DNA of 64,000 bases, taken from NCBI RefSeq assembly GCF_009818105.1, contig NZ_CP046564.1, positions 930,001-994,000 on the forward strand, read 5' to 3'. The stretch comes from Bacillus sp. N1-1. GTDB taxonomy: Bacteria; Bacillota; Bacilli; Bacillales; Guptibacillaceae. A program made the position numbers and the translations under genes. Under the pieces are notes generated by a model, which was not told the origin of the DNA, searched no databases, and saw only the letters and a list, made by a program, of their open reading frames with translations. Of this stretch, positions 16,081-25,778 are shown in pieces (position 1 is the stretch's first letter; each line of letters begins with the position of its first letter).

Positions 16081-18318
16081 ATGCCAGTATTCATTAATGA
16101 AGAAATTCTTCAGTTTCATTTGCAAGGAAAAGAGCTTAGCTATGTGTTTCATGTAATGAAAAATGGGCAGCTAGGACAACTTTATTTTGGTAAAAAGATA
16201 CGTGACCGCTCTGATTTTAGCCATCTATCAAAAAAGGAGGCGAGAGTGGCGTCTTCTTATGTGTATGAGGACGATCCAACTTTTTCACTAGATTTAATAA
16301 AACAGGAATATCCGGGGTACGGCACGTCAGACTATCGAGAGCCCGCTTTTCAAATCGAGCATCCGGATGGAAGTCGCATTTCGAATTTTACTTATCAATC
16401 GTATGAACTTGTGAAAGGAAAGCCACGTCTATCAGGTTTACCTGCCACATATGTAGAAGATGAATCAGAAGCAGATACGTTAGTGATCCATTTGCATGAT
16501 TCGTCTTTGAATCTCTCTCTTTCTTTAATGTACTCGGTGTATCACGAGCGGAATGTCATTATCCGTTCTACCGCGTTTACGAATAAAGGTGAACGTGATC
16601 ATTTGATAAAGCGAGCACACAGTGCTTCTGTGGATTTCCCGGATGCACATTTTAACATGATACAGCTCTCAGGTTCGTGGTCGAGAGAGCGACATGTTCA
16701 TGAACGACGACTTAGCCCGGGTGTGCAAAGCATTCAAAGTACGCGTGGAACGAGCAGTGCGCAGCACAACCCGTTTCTTGCTTTAAAGAGACCGATGACA
16801 ACCGAACATGCAGGAGAAGTTTATGGATTTAGCTTTGTTTATAGCGGGAATTTCCAGGCGCAGGTTGAGGTGGATCATTACGAGACAGCGAGAGTGACGA
16901 TGGGAATTAATCCATTTGATTTTTCATGGGTGCTCCAAAGTGGTGAAACATTTCAAACGCCAGAAGTCGTGATGGCTTATTCAGAGCATGGGTTAAATGG
17001 TCTTAGTCAAACGTATCATGATCTTTATCGATCTCGTCTTGCTCGAGGAAAGTGGCGTGATGCAGAACGTCCTGTGTTAATAAATAATTGGGAAGCCACG
17101 TATTTCGATTTTGATGAGGAAAAATTAATAACTATCGCGAAACAAGCAAAGAAAACCGGTGTCGAGCTGTTTGTGTTAGACGATGGGTGGTTCGGTAAGC
17201 GAAATGACGATCGGCGTTCTCTCGGTGACTGGTTTGTGGATTCAACTAAGCTCCCAAAAGGGCTATCAAGTCTCGCGTCTAAAATGAATAATCTGGGATT
17301 AATGTTCGGGCTCTGGTTTGAACCTGAAATGGTATCGAAAGAAAGTGAACTGTACAAGAAGCATCCAGAGTGGGTCATTCAAGTGCCTGGAAGATCGAAA
17401 TCTGTCGGGCGCCATCAACTTGTGCTTGATTTTTCCAATCCTAAAGTTGTCGATACCATTTATGAGCAGATGGCTACGATATTAAAAGAAGCAAACATTG
17501 ATTACGTGAAATGGGATATGAATCGGTATATGACTGAAATTGGCTCCCTTTCTTTGCTGAAAAGTCATCAGGAAGAAGTACCGCACCGTTATATATTAGG
17601 GGTATACGCTTTGTATGAACGTTTAATCGAAGCCTTCCCACATGTGTTGTTTGAATCGTGTGCCAGTGGTGGAGCGAGGTTTGATCCAGGGATGCTTTAC
17701 TATGCTCCTCAAGCCTGGACGAGTGATGATACAGATGCTGTTGAACGACTGAGCATTCAATATGGAACGTCTATGGTTTATCCAATCAGCAGTATGGGCG
17801 CGCACGTTTCAGCTGTTCCGAATCATCAAGTAAAGCGGATTACCTCACTTGAGACAAGGGCAAATGTGGCGTATTTTGGCGCATTTGGGTATGAGCTTGA
17901 CGTCACGAAAATGAGTGATACTGAGCTTACCACAATGACAGAGCAAATTAACTGGTATAAAGCAAATCGAGCGCTTCTTCAGTATGGAGAATTTTATAGA
18001 TTGTTAAGTCCATTCGATGGGAAAGGCAACGTGACGAGCTGGATGAGTGTGTCAGCTGATCGAAAGAAAGCGATGGTTGGGTATTATCAAGTACTAGCTG
18101 AGCCCAATCCAGCGTTTAAGCGATTGTATGTAAAAGGGCTCGATCCGGAAAAAGAATATGAAGTAAGTGGCTATGAAGGAACGTATTATGGAGACGAGCT
18201 AATGAGCGCTGGCATTCAGTTACCAGGCGAATATGACGGATCACAAACTGGTGGACTAGAAGAATCAGGAGATTTTTCTTCTTATATCTTTGTGATATCG
18301 GAGTATAACGAACGATAG
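16081..18318 (+). CDS. Alpha-galactosidase (GH36)
   Basis: A 745-residue cytoplasmic alpha-galactosidase that releases galactose from melibiose, raffinose and related sugars. The start at 16081 is chosen because GTGGAGGG lies seven bases upstream and the length then fits GH36 group I. The N-terminal beta-sandwich is followed by a TIM barrel. The nucleophile Asp lies in YVKWDMNRYM and the acid/base Asp in TSDDTDAVERL. LFVLDDGWFGKRNDD and CASGGARFDPGML are substrate-site signatures. No signal peptide is present, so the substrate must be imported, presumably by the symporter at 13049. GalK follows after 13 bases. Confidence 0.95.
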   Translation: MPVFINEEILQFHLQGKELSYVFHVMKNGQLGQLYFGKKIRDRSDFSHLSKKEARVASSYVYEDDPTFSLDLIKQEYPGYGTSDYREPAFQIEHPDGSRISNFTYQSYELVKGKPRLSGLPATYVEDESEADTLVIHLHDSSLNLSLSLMYSVYHERNVIIRSTAFTNKGERDHLIKRAHSASVDFPDAHFNMIQLSGSWSRERHVHERRLSPGVQSIQSTRGTSSAQHNPFLALKRPMTTEHAGEVYGFSFVYSGNFQAQVEVDHYETARVTMGINPFDFSWVLQSGETFQTPEVVMAYSEHGLNGLSQTYHDLYRSRLARGKWRDAERPVLINNWEATYFDFDEEKLITIAKQAKKTGVELFVLDDGWFGKRNDDRRSLGDWFVDSTKLPKGLSSLASKMNNLGLMFGLWFEPEMVSKESELYKKHPEWVIQVPGRSKSVGRHQLVLDFSNPKVVDTIYEQMATILKEANIDYVKWDMNRYMTEIGSLSLLKSHQEEVPHRYILGVYALYERLIEAFPHVLFESCASGGARFDPGMLYYAPQAWTSDDTDAVERLSIQYGTSMVYPISSMGAHVSAVPNHQVKRITSLETRANVAYFGAFGYELDVTKMSDTELTTMTEQINWYKANRALLQYGEFYRLLSPFDGKGNVTSWMSVSADRKKAMVGYYQVLAEPNPAFKRLYVKGLDPEKEYEVSGYEGTYYGDELMSAGIQLPGEYDGSQTGGLEESGDFSSYIFVISEYNER

Positions 18319-18331
18319 GGGGAGAACAAAT

Positions 18332-19501
18332 ATGAAAGAACTGAAACAGGCATTTATCGAACAGTTTGGAGATGAAGGGGAAAAAGCGCTCTTTTTTGCA
18401 CCGGGGCGAGTGAATTTAATCGGAGAACATACCGATTATAATGGCGGACACGTGTTTCCCTGTGCGTTAAGTGTTGGCACGTATGCCGTCGCACGAAAGC
18501 GTGATGATCAGAAAGTCCGGTTCTATTCGATGAACTTTCCTGATCCGGGAATCATTGAAACATCAGTAGACTCCCTTTTATATAAGGAGCAAGATGATTG
18601 GGCGAATTATCCGAAAGGTGTGCTTGCTCTTTTTCAAAAGGCAGGCTACACCATTCCAACCGGACTAGATCTAGCATTCTATGGCAATATTCCAAACGGA
18701 GCGGGGTTATCTTCATCGGCATCGATTGAGCTAGTTACATCGGTTGTACTGAAAGATCTTTTTGGTCTTTCAGTTGATATGGTTGAAATGGTTAAGCTTT
18801 CTCAACGAGCAGAGAACGAATTTGTTGGCGTGAACTGCGGCATTATGGACCAGTTTGCGATTGGCATGGGGAAAAAAGATCATGCGCTTTTACTTAACTG
18901 TGACACGCTTGAGTATAAGCAAACACCGATTAAGTTAGAGAGCCATGCGTTGATTATTGCGAATACAAATAAGCGAAGAGGGCTGGCCGATTCCAAATAC
19001 AATGAACGTCGGACTCAGTGCGAAGAGGCTCTAAAATCCTTGCAGCAAGAGCTTACGATTGACACGTTAGGTGATGTGACGGAAGAGCAGTTCGATGCTT
19101 ATCAGCCTGTGATTCGAGATCAGGAAGCGAGGAAGCGTGCCCGTCATGCGGTTTATGAAAATCGCCGCACAATGAAAGCAGTAGATTTTCTGAATGAAGG
19201 AAATGTTGAAGCTTTTGGTCAGCTGATGAATGAATCCCACGTTTCACTGCGTGATGATTATGAAGTAACCGGCAAAGAATTAGATGCGATGGTAGAAGCC
19301 TCCTGGGAAGAAGGGGCCGTTGGGTCAAGAATGACTGGAGCTGGATTTGGAGGATGTACGATTAGCATTGTGAAAAAAGATCACATCCAGTCTTTTATTG
19401 ATCGTGTTGGAGAAACATACACCAAAAAAACTGGTCTTGTAGGGGATTTCTATGTCGTTGAAATAGGCGATGGTGCTCATAAGCTGGAGGACTTCGCATG
19501 A
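18332..19501 (+). CDS. galK: Galactokinase
   Basis: A 389-residue GHMP kinase that phosphorylates galactose at C1, the first step of the Leloir pathway. The N-terminal signature GRVNLIGEHTDYNGG and the ATP-binding loop PNGAGLSSSAS are intact, and GAGFGGCTI near the C-terminus is the third GHMP motif. The start has a GGGGGAG site. The gene overlaps galT by four bases (ATGA), so translation is coupled. It receives galactose released by the GH36 enzyme encoded upstream. No galE is seen in this window. Confidence 0.97.
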   Translation: MKELKQAFIEQFGDEGEKALFFAPGRVNLIGEHTDYNGGHVFPCALSVGTYAVARKRDDQKVRFYSMNFPDPGIIETSVDSLLYKEQDDWANYPKGVLALFQKAGYTIPTGLDLAFYGNIPNGAGLSSSASIELVTSVVLKDLFGLSVDMVEMVKLSQRAENEFVGVNCGIMDQFAIGMGKKDHALLLNCDTLEYKQTPIKLESHALIIANTNKRRGLADSKYNERRTQCEEALKSLQQELTIDTLGDVTEEQFDAYQPVIRDQEARKRARHAVYENRRTMKAVDFLNEGNVEAFGQLMNESHVSLRDDYEVTGKELDAMVEASWEEGAVGSRMTGAGFGGCTISIVKKDHIQSFIDRVGETYTKKTGLVGDFYVVEIGDGAHKLEDFA

Positions 19502-21006
19502 TCTATCTAGAAATCGAACGACTTGTTCAATATGGATTGCAAAAGCATATGATTTCAGAACTTGATGTTGATTACGTTCGAAATGCTCTTTTTTCCCTGT
19601 TTGAGCTCGATGGAACAGAGTCATTGCCTTCTCCACCAGAAGAGCAAGTAGACACGCCAACGGCTATTCTTGAAAATATGCTTGATTATGCTGTAGCACA
19701 GGGATTAATTGAAGAAAACACGATAACAGAGCGCGATTTGTTTGATCCAAAGATTATGAATACCTTCGTTGCGCGTCCGTCCGAAATCGTGCGTACGTTT
19801 TACGATCGCTATAAGCACAGCCCGATCGCTGCTACTAACTTCTTCTACCAGCTATCTAAGGATTCGGATTACATTCGAACGAATCGCATCAGGAAAAACG
19901 TTCACTGGTATAGTGAAACAGAATACGGTGATCTTGAAATCACGATTAATCTCTCAAAGCCTGAGAAAGATCCTAAAGCGATCGCTGCAGCGAAAGCGAA
20001 TACGTCTTCTTCTTATCCAAAATGCTTGCTATGCAAGGAAAATGTCGGGTATGGCGGAAGACTTGATCATCCAGCACGCGATCAACATCGGATGATTCCA
20101 GTTAACCTTGAAGGAGAGAATTGGTACCTGCAATACTCCCCTTATGTTTACTACAATGAGCATGCGATTATCTTATCTGAACACCATCGTCCGATGACGA
20201 TTTCGAAAGACGGATTTGAGCGACTGCTTCATTTTACCGAGCAGTTTCCGCATTACTTTATCGGCTCCAATGCAGACCTTCCAATTGTCGGAGGATCGAT
20301 TTTAAGTCACGATCATTTCCAAGGAGGTTATCATGAGTTTCCAATGGCGAAAGCTGAGATTCAAGAGAAAGTTCAGCTTGATCAATTTGCCGATGTAACG
20401 GTAGGTATTGTGAACTGGCCGATGTCTGTTATTCGATTACGAGGAAAGGACCGGAAGCGACTAACTGAACTTGCACATGTGATTCTAGTGTCGTGGCGGG
20501 AATATAGCGATCGTGAAGTTAATCTAATAGCCGAATCAAACGGCGAACCTCATAATACAATCACACCAATCGCAAGAAAACGTGATGAGCAGTTTGAGCT
20601 TGATCTCGTATTACGAAATAACAGAACGAACGAAGCGCATCCGATGGGCATCTTCCATCCGCATGAGGAAGTTCATCATATTAAGAAAGAGAACATCGGT
20701 TTAATCGAAGTGATGGGACTTGCCGTTCTACCTGGAAGGCTTGTCGATGAGATGGAAATGCTTGCATCTTATATCGAAAAAGAACAGCTTGATGATGCAC
20801 AACAGAATGAACTGGTTGCAAAGCACGTACCCTGGGCGAAAAAGATCGTTGAAAAATACAGTAGAATTGAAAAGGAACAGATACAGAACGTACTGAGAGA
20901 TGAAATTGGTTTAAGATTTTCGAGCGTTTTAGAACACGCTGGCGTATTTAAACGAGATGAAGAGGGAAAAAAGGCGTTCCGACGCTTTTTGAACCAAATC
21001 AACTAA
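19498..21006 (+). CDS. galT: UTP/UDP-glucose hexose-1-phosphate uridylyltransferase, class II
   Basis: A 502-residue class II galactose-1-phosphate uridylyltransferase, which exchanges UDP-glucose with galactose-1-phosphate. The length and the motif order (YPKCLLCKENVGYGGRLDHPAR, then SHDHFQGGYHEFPM) match the Firmicute GalT2 type rather than the shorter class I enzyme. The start overlaps the galK stop, with GGAGG inside galK. The gene ends the Leloir unit, and a hairpin follows. Confidence 0.95.
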   Translation: MIYLEIERLVQYGLQKHMISELDVDYVRNALFSLFELDGTESLPSPPEEQVDTPTAILENMLDYAVAQGLIEENTITERDLFDPKIMNTFVARPSEIVRTFYDRYKHSPIAATNFFYQLSKDSDYIRTNRIRKNVHWYSETEYGDLEITINLSKPEKDPKAIAAAKANTSSSYPKCLLCKENVGYGGRLDHPARDQHRMIPVNLEGENWYLQYSPYVYYNEHAIILSEHHRPMTISKDGFERLLHFTEQFPHYFIGSNADLPIVGGSILSHDHFQGGYHEFPMAKAEIQEKVQLDQFADVTVGIVNWPMSVIRLRGKDRKRLTELAHVILVSWREYSDREVNLIAESNGEPHNTITPIARKRDEQFELDLVLRNNRTNEAHPMGIFHPHEEVHHIKKENIGLIEVMGLAVLPGRLVDEMEMLASYIEKEQLDDAQQNELVAKHVPWAKKIVEKYSRIEKEQIQNVLRDEIGLRFSSVLEHAGVFKRDEEGKKAFRRFLNQIN

Positions 21007-21007
21007 A

Positions 21008-21046
21008 GGATAAAGTCGCTACCCGGTAAGGGGAGCGGCTTTATTA
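21008..21046 (+). terminator. Imperfect terminator hairpin after galT
   Basis: AAAGTCGCT and AGCGGCTTTA pair with one mismatch, and CCC/GGG pairs inside. The T tract is short (TTTATTATG). Confidence 0.55.
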
Positions 21047-21168
21047 TGTTATGGTTAAGAAAGTGACCGTTGGGCCAATTCTGGTTCATATTCGTGATTT
21101 TGTATATAATGAAACCTGATACGAACGAAATGATTTCGCTACTTACAGGAAATGGGAGGGGAAGCGGA

Positions 21169-22593
21169 GTGGATGAACTACTATATTTAAGCGTTTTCCT
21201 CATTTATACCATTGCCATTCTTATACTAGGAAAGCATGGTTTTGATAAAACGGATGAATTGAAAGGGTACTTTCTAGCAGGAAGAAACCTTCCTTTGTTT
21301 CCGAGCGTGGCTTCCTTCTGTGCAACCTGGTTTAGTGCAGCCTCTCTTCTTGGTTTACCAGGTTTGATTTATGAAGGTGGAGTTTCGGTCATTTGGACGA
21401 CTGCCGTTGCCTGGTTACTTGGCATTATAGGGCTATTTTTCCTAGCCTCTAAACTTTATACATATAACGTTGTAACTGTTCCAGAATTTTTTCTCATTCG
21501 CTATGATTCAAAGCTTCTTCAAATTTGGGTTGGCATCATTCTGAGCGTAAGTTACCTTCTCTATGTAGTGATCCAAATTCGAGGATTCGGAATTGTTGTA
21601 AGTCAAATGCTTGAAATTCCTTATACAGTTAGTGTGTTTTTAATTTATCTTTTTGTTCTCTATACGACGTTTGGTGGCCTCCATTCGGTAGCCCGAACTG
21701 ATATTTTTCACTTTTGCTTAATCCTCTTCGGTACCATCTTAGGCGCCGTCTTTATTGTAGGTGAAATTGGAGGGCTTGGGAAACTCGTGAGTGGTCTTTC
21801 AGCTTTAGATCAAAGTGGATCCACATCTTATTTGTCGCTGTTTCCTGAAGGTGGCTTATCGTTCTGGGCGTTGTTAAGTGCGTTCTTTTCGCTCGGAATT
21901 GGCGTTGCGGCGAATCCTCAATATGCCGTTCGGATTCTTTCCGCCCGTTCCAAACAAATTGCGCTAAAAATGGTTGGCGCAAGTACCGCTTTTCTCGTGT
22001 TCATTTATTTTTCTATTTTTGTCATTGGAATAGGATCTCGCGTGCTTGATCCTAACGTTCCATTCACTAGTACGGATGAAATCTATCCATTCATTATCAC
22101 TTATTTACTTGAAACACCGTTAAAAGGCGTGTTGTTAATTAGCGTTGTCGCAGCTGCGATTTCAACAGCGAACTCGCAGCTATTGATCATGGCGACGAGC
22201 TTTGTCTATGATATCACGCTCCCTATACGGAAAAAGAATGCCGTTGATCTCAAAGTGATTTCCTGGACGCGATGGATGATTTTTATCTTTGCGACCTTTT
22301 CTCTTGTCATTGCCTTTACACCACCGCAGGGAATTGTCCAATTCAGTGGTCACATATGGGGAATTATTGCGGTATCTTTGTTCTTTCCGCTATATGGAGG
22401 TCTTTATACGAACGTCGATCATCGTCAGGCACTGCTCTCGACATTTGGCGGATTGATTACGTATGTACTGGCTTTCCTCTTTATCCCAAATGCCCTACAG
22501 CCAGTGTTTCATCCTGTTCTCCCTTCGCTTGTAGTTGCAGGCATTCTTTTCTTTCTAAAAGGAAGGGGGCGATCAGATGCGTCACTCCATTGA
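21169..22593 (+). CDS. Sodium:solute symporter (SSS family) linked to a two-component system
   Basis: A 474-residue SSS transporter with about 13 membrane segments. GYFLAGRNLPLFPSVASFCA and FSAASLLGLPGLIYEGG are family signatures. GTG at 21169 is chosen because GGGAGGGG lies seven bases upstream and the protein then begins directly with the first membrane helix. The 3' end overlaps the histidine kinase gene by 17 bases. This coupling suggests that the substrate of the carrier is also the signal of the kinase, or that the carrier takes part in sensing. The substrate itself is unknown; the preceding locus handles galactose, but a terminator-like hairpin separates them. Confidence 0.87.
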   Translation: MDELLYLSVFLIYTIAILILGKHGFDKTDELKGYFLAGRNLPLFPSVASFCATWFSAASLLGLPGLIYEGGVSVIWTTAVAWLLGIIGLFFLASKLYTYNVVTVPEFFLIRYDSKLLQIWVGIILSVSYLLYVVIQIRGFGIVVSQMLEIPYTVSVFLIYLFVLYTTFGGLHSVARTDIFHFCLILFGTILGAVFIVGEIGGLGKLVSGLSALDQSGSTSYLSLFPEGGLSFWALLSAFFSLGIGVAANPQYAVRILSARSKQIALKMVGASTAFLVFIYFSIFVIGIGSRVLDPNVPFTSTDEIYPFIITYLLETPLKGVLLISVVAAAISTANSQLLIMATSFVYDITLPIRKKNAVDLKVISWTRWMIFIFATFSLVIAFTPPQGIVQFSGHIWGIIAVSLFFPLYGGLYTNVDHRQALLSTFGGLITYVLAFLFIPNALQPVFHPVLPSLVVAGILFFLKGRGRSDASLH

Positions 22594-24262
22594 ACGAAAA
22601 ATATTAGTGCCCTTCTTAATTATTGTACTCGTGCCGATTTTTATTATTGGTGCTGTCTCTATGTGGTCAAGTTATCAGTCAGAAAAACAGTTAAAGCAGG
22701 CGACGGTTCAGGAACACTTAACGAGTCTTGGTCGGTATGCGGCGAAGCTTGATGATCGTGTGCAAAGTGGGAGTATGGACGAAGATGAAGCCAAATCATT
22801 GATCAAAATCATGATCAATGAAACGAAAGGTTTGTACGTAGAAGAAGCGGATGGCACGCTTTCGTCTGAAGGAGAAGTCGTTCAAGCAAGTACACTTGAT
22901 TGGTACAATGGTGAGTCAAACACGAGCTTTTTTACTGAGAGCACGGTACTCACAGAACAAATCGAGCAGTGGAACTGGACGCTTTACCAACCAATGTCCT
23001 TTTCCTTTTATTCAGGTTCTCTTCCAAATATTCAAAAATATACCCTTCTCATCAGCATTTTTACTGGGGTAATTGCGGTGCAAATTACGATTATTCTTTC
23101 TTACCACCTTTCAAAACCGATTAAGAATTTAGCGGCATTTTGTAAGCAAATTGCGTTAGGAGAAAGAACGAAGAACATCGAGATGAATGAAAATCGAAAA
23201 GACGAAATCGGCGTACTTTCCTCATCTTTGAAAGAAATGGTCGAAACGCTTGATGAGCGTAATGTGCAAATTGATAAAATTAAAAAGCTGAATGAGACGA
23301 TATTAAATAGCGTTCACGTTGGCATGGTGCTCGTTATTGAAGGAGCCAACTCCGTTTATAATGAAGCAGCACAGACGATGATGAAAGAAGATCCGCTATT
23401 AAAAGAACGGCTTGGGAAGTTAACGATTCATGAAACGAAAAGAAGAAGCGAAGAAATTTGGGATCATAAGCGGAAGGAAGAGAAAGTTTTCTATGCCGTA
23501 AGTTACAAAGTATTGGGCACCTCAGAGAAGCAACGTTCGATTATTACGTTTGAAGATATTACGCATCGACGAAAATTAGAGCAGCGAGTGGAGCGAATGT
23601 CGCGTCTTGCCTCATTAGGTGAGATGGCTTCTGGTATTGCCCACGAAATTCGAAACCCACTCGCAGGCATTAAAACAACGACGGAATTATTAACACGCAG
23701 GCTCGAGCTAACGAAGGATCAGCTTACATTAACGGAAAATATGCTGCTGGACATTGACCGTGTGAATAAGATCATTACTAATATTCTGCAGTTTTCAAGG
23801 CCGATGGAAACAAATCCTTCTGTATTAAAAGTAGATGAAACACTCCATTCTCTCGTGTTACTCATGAAAACGATCGCGAATGAAAAAAATGTGGTTCTTC
23901 ATCATTTCGAAAACGATACGGAAATTTTCGTGGATCGTGATCACATCAGGCAGATTCTGCTAAATCTTATCCTGAATGGGATGAACGCGATGCCAGATGG
24001 GGGCGAACTGATTCTTTCAAGCTACCAAAGGGATCGTGACGTAACGATTATGATAGCTGACACGGGTGTAGGAATGGAGGATACTGTGATGGAAAAGATT
24101 TTTGATCCATTTTATACAACGCGTGCAGAAGGAACTGGACTTGGGTTGTCAATTGTTCATCAGTTAGTCGTTCAAAACAATGGAGAAATTGATGTAAAGA
24201 GTATACGTGGAAAAGGAACGGAGTTTTCGATCACATTTCCAACAGGAAGGGAGGAAAAATAA
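22577..24262 (+). CDS. Membrane histidine kinase (NtrB/AtoS-like)
   Basis: A 561-residue sensor kinase. Two membrane helices (about 8-30 and 155-177) bracket an extracytoplasmic domain of about 125 residues. HAMP (about 178-230), a PAS-like domain (about 235-330), HisKA with H356 in SGIAHEIRNPLAG, and a HATPase domain with LNLILNGMNAMPDGG and GTGLGLSIV follow. The gene overlaps the symporter upstream and ends directly before the regulator start, so all three are one transcriptional unit. AtoS- and NtrB-type kinases normally partner sigma-54 activators; the partner here is unusual (next entry). Confidence 0.93.
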   Translation: MRHSIERKILVPFLIIVLVPIFIIGAVSMWSSYQSEKQLKQATVQEHLTSLGRYAAKLDDRVQSGSMDEDEAKSLIKIMINETKGLYVEEADGTLSSEGEVVQASTLDWYNGESNTSFFTESTVLTEQIEQWNWTLYQPMSFSFYSGSLPNIQKYTLLISIFTGVIAVQITIILSYHLSKPIKNLAAFCKQIALGERTKNIEMNENRKDEIGVLSSSLKEMVETLDERNVQIDKIKKLNETILNSVHVGMVLVIEGANSVYNEAAQTMMKEDPLLKERLGKLTIHETKRRSEEIWDHKRKEEKVFYAVSYKVLGTSEKQRSIITFEDITHRRKLEQRVERMSRLASLGEMASGIAHEIRNPLAGIKTTTELLTRRLELTKDQLTLTENMLLDIDRVNKIITNILQFSRPMETNPSVLKVDETLHSLVLLMKTIANEKNVVLHHFENDTEIFVDRDHIRQILLNLILNGMNAMPDGGELILSSYQRDRDVTIMIADTGVGMEDTVMEKIFDPFYTTRAEGTGLGLSIVHQLVVQNNGEIDVKSIRGKGTEFSITFPTGREEK

Positions 24263-25639
24263 ATGGCTGTAAAAGTAGGCATAATTGACGATGAAACAAC
24301 GCTTCGGCTCACGCTGCAGATGTTTCTAGAAGACGAAGGATACGATGTGAGAGCGGCAGCAACGCTTGAAGAAGGATGGCGCATGCTTGATGAATTCAGT
24401 CCGCACGTGCTTCTATTAGATATTCGCCTACCTGATGGAAACGGACTCGACTCGCTACATGAATTTAGAGAACGCTATCCAGAAATGGCTGTGATGATGT
24501 TAACGGCCTATGGCGATGCGAAAACAGCCGTTCGCTCGATTAAAGAAGGCGCTTTTGATTATTTAACGAAGCCATTTGAGTTAGAAGAGCTGAAAATCAC
24601 GCTTCAGAAATGGATTAAACAGCACCATCTTGAGAAGGAAGTCGAGCGTTACCGAGAGGAAGAGCGACGAACGAAACTTGTTCAAATGATCGGTGAAAGT
24701 AAGCAAATGCACGAGTTAAAAGATAAAATTTCTTTAATCTCTGAAAGTAATGATACGACGGTTTTAGTTCGAGGCGAGACAGGTACGGGGAAAGAGCTTG
24801 TTGCAAGAAGTATTCATCAGCAAAGTAAGCGTCATGAAGGGCCGTTTGTTGCCGTGAATTGTGCCAGCATTCCAGCGGACTTAATTGAAATTGAGCTTTT
24901 CGGTCGAGAAAAGAATAGCGTAACAGAACAAGTGAATCCGAAAGTAGGCTTAATGGAGTGGGCCGATGGAGGGACATTGTTTCTTGATGAAATTGGAGAT
25001 CTTTCACTCGATATTCAAGTGAAGCTTCTTCGTTTTCTTGAAGATAAGAAAATCAAGCGCCTTGGAAGTGTTCACGATATTGAGATTGATGTACGCGTCA
25101 TTGCCGCCACCAATCGATCGCTCGAGGAAATGATTCAAGAGAAGACGTTTCGATCCGATCTCTACTATCGCTTGAATGTCGTTCCAGTAAAGTTAACGCC
25201 TTTGCGCGAGCGAGGCGATGACATTGTGATGCTAACAGAACATTTTCTCCATGAGTTCTGTCAGCAAATGAGAAAGGAAAAACCAGCATTACGAGCTGAT
25301 GCAAAAAAGCGTTTAGTGAGCTACAATTGGCCCGGAAATGTCAGGGAACTGAAAAATACGATTGAACGAATCGCGATTCTTCACCAGGAAAAAGAGTTAG
25401 CAGCTTATCACTTTGATTTTCTAAACCCGGTTGAAGGATACGTAGAGGGTTCTAAATCAGTTGACGACGTTGTCTTCGATGATCGCTTTTCATTAGAAGA
25501 TCATATTGAAGCGATTGAAAAGAAATACATTGAGAAAGCCATTCAAGATGCGAGGTGGAATATCACGCAGGCTAGTAAGTTATTAGGGATGAGCCGCTAT
25601 GCCCTTCAACGTAGAATTGATAAATATGATATTACTTGA
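24263..25639 (+). CDS. NtrC-family response regulator lacking the GAFTGA loop
   Basis: A 458-residue regulator with a receiver domain (phospho-acceptor D53 in LLLDIRLPDG), an AAA+ domain and a Fis-type helix-turn-helix (ITQASKLLGMSRYALQRRID). Walker A (GETGTGKE, 171-178) and Walker B (GGTLFLDEIGD) are intact, as is the RSDLYYRLNV segment. At the position of GAFTGA, the loop that contacts sigma-54, residues 218-223 read NSVTEQ; only the Thr is kept. I therefore expect it not to activate sigma-54 promoters, and it may act like TyrR with the vegetative polymerase. No -24/-12 promoter was noticed nearby. It ends an operon with a symporter and a kinase. Confidence 0.93.
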   Translation: MAVKVGIIDDETTLRLTLQMFLEDEGYDVRAAATLEEGWRMLDEFSPHVLLLDIRLPDGNGLDSLHEFRERYPEMAVMMLTAYGDAKTAVRSIKEGAFDYLTKPFELEELKITLQKWIKQHHLEKEVERYREEERRTKLVQMIGESKQMHELKDKISLISESNDTTVLVRGETGTGKELVARSIHQQSKRHEGPFVAVNCASIPADLIEIELFGREKNSVTEQVNPKVGLMEWADGGTLFLDEIGDLSLDIQVKLLRFLEDKKIKRLGSVHDIEIDVRVIAATNRSLEEMIQEKTFRSDLYYRLNVVPVKLTPLRERGDDIVMLTEHFLHEFCQQMRKEKPALRADAKKRLVSYNWPGNVRELKNTIERIAILHQEKELAAYHFDFLNPVEGYVEGSKSVDDVVFDDRFSLEDHIEAIEKKYIEKAIQDARWNITQASKLLGMSRYALQRRIDKYDIT

Positions 25640-25643
25640 GCGA

Positions 25644-25672
25644 AATCGCCCGAAATGGGCGGTTTTTTTGTG
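25644..25672 (+). terminator. Intrinsic terminator after the regulator
   Basis: AAATCGCCC and GGGCGGTTTTTTT form a compact stem with a five-base loop. Confidence 0.88.
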
Positions 25673-25778
25673 CGGAATCTTATAAAATTATCTGAAAATT
25701 ACGTGATATCGTAGAGGTAAGAGAAAAAACGCATCGATTCAAGCAAAGAATGAATCATATAGAAAAAGGGGGAATTTG

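Noticed and set aside
21046..21168. Upstream extension of the second symporter to an ATG at 21070
   Set aside because: The stretch MGQFWFIFVILYIMKPDTNE has no ribosome site, while GTG 21169 has GGGAGGGG at ideal spacing and starts at the first helix.
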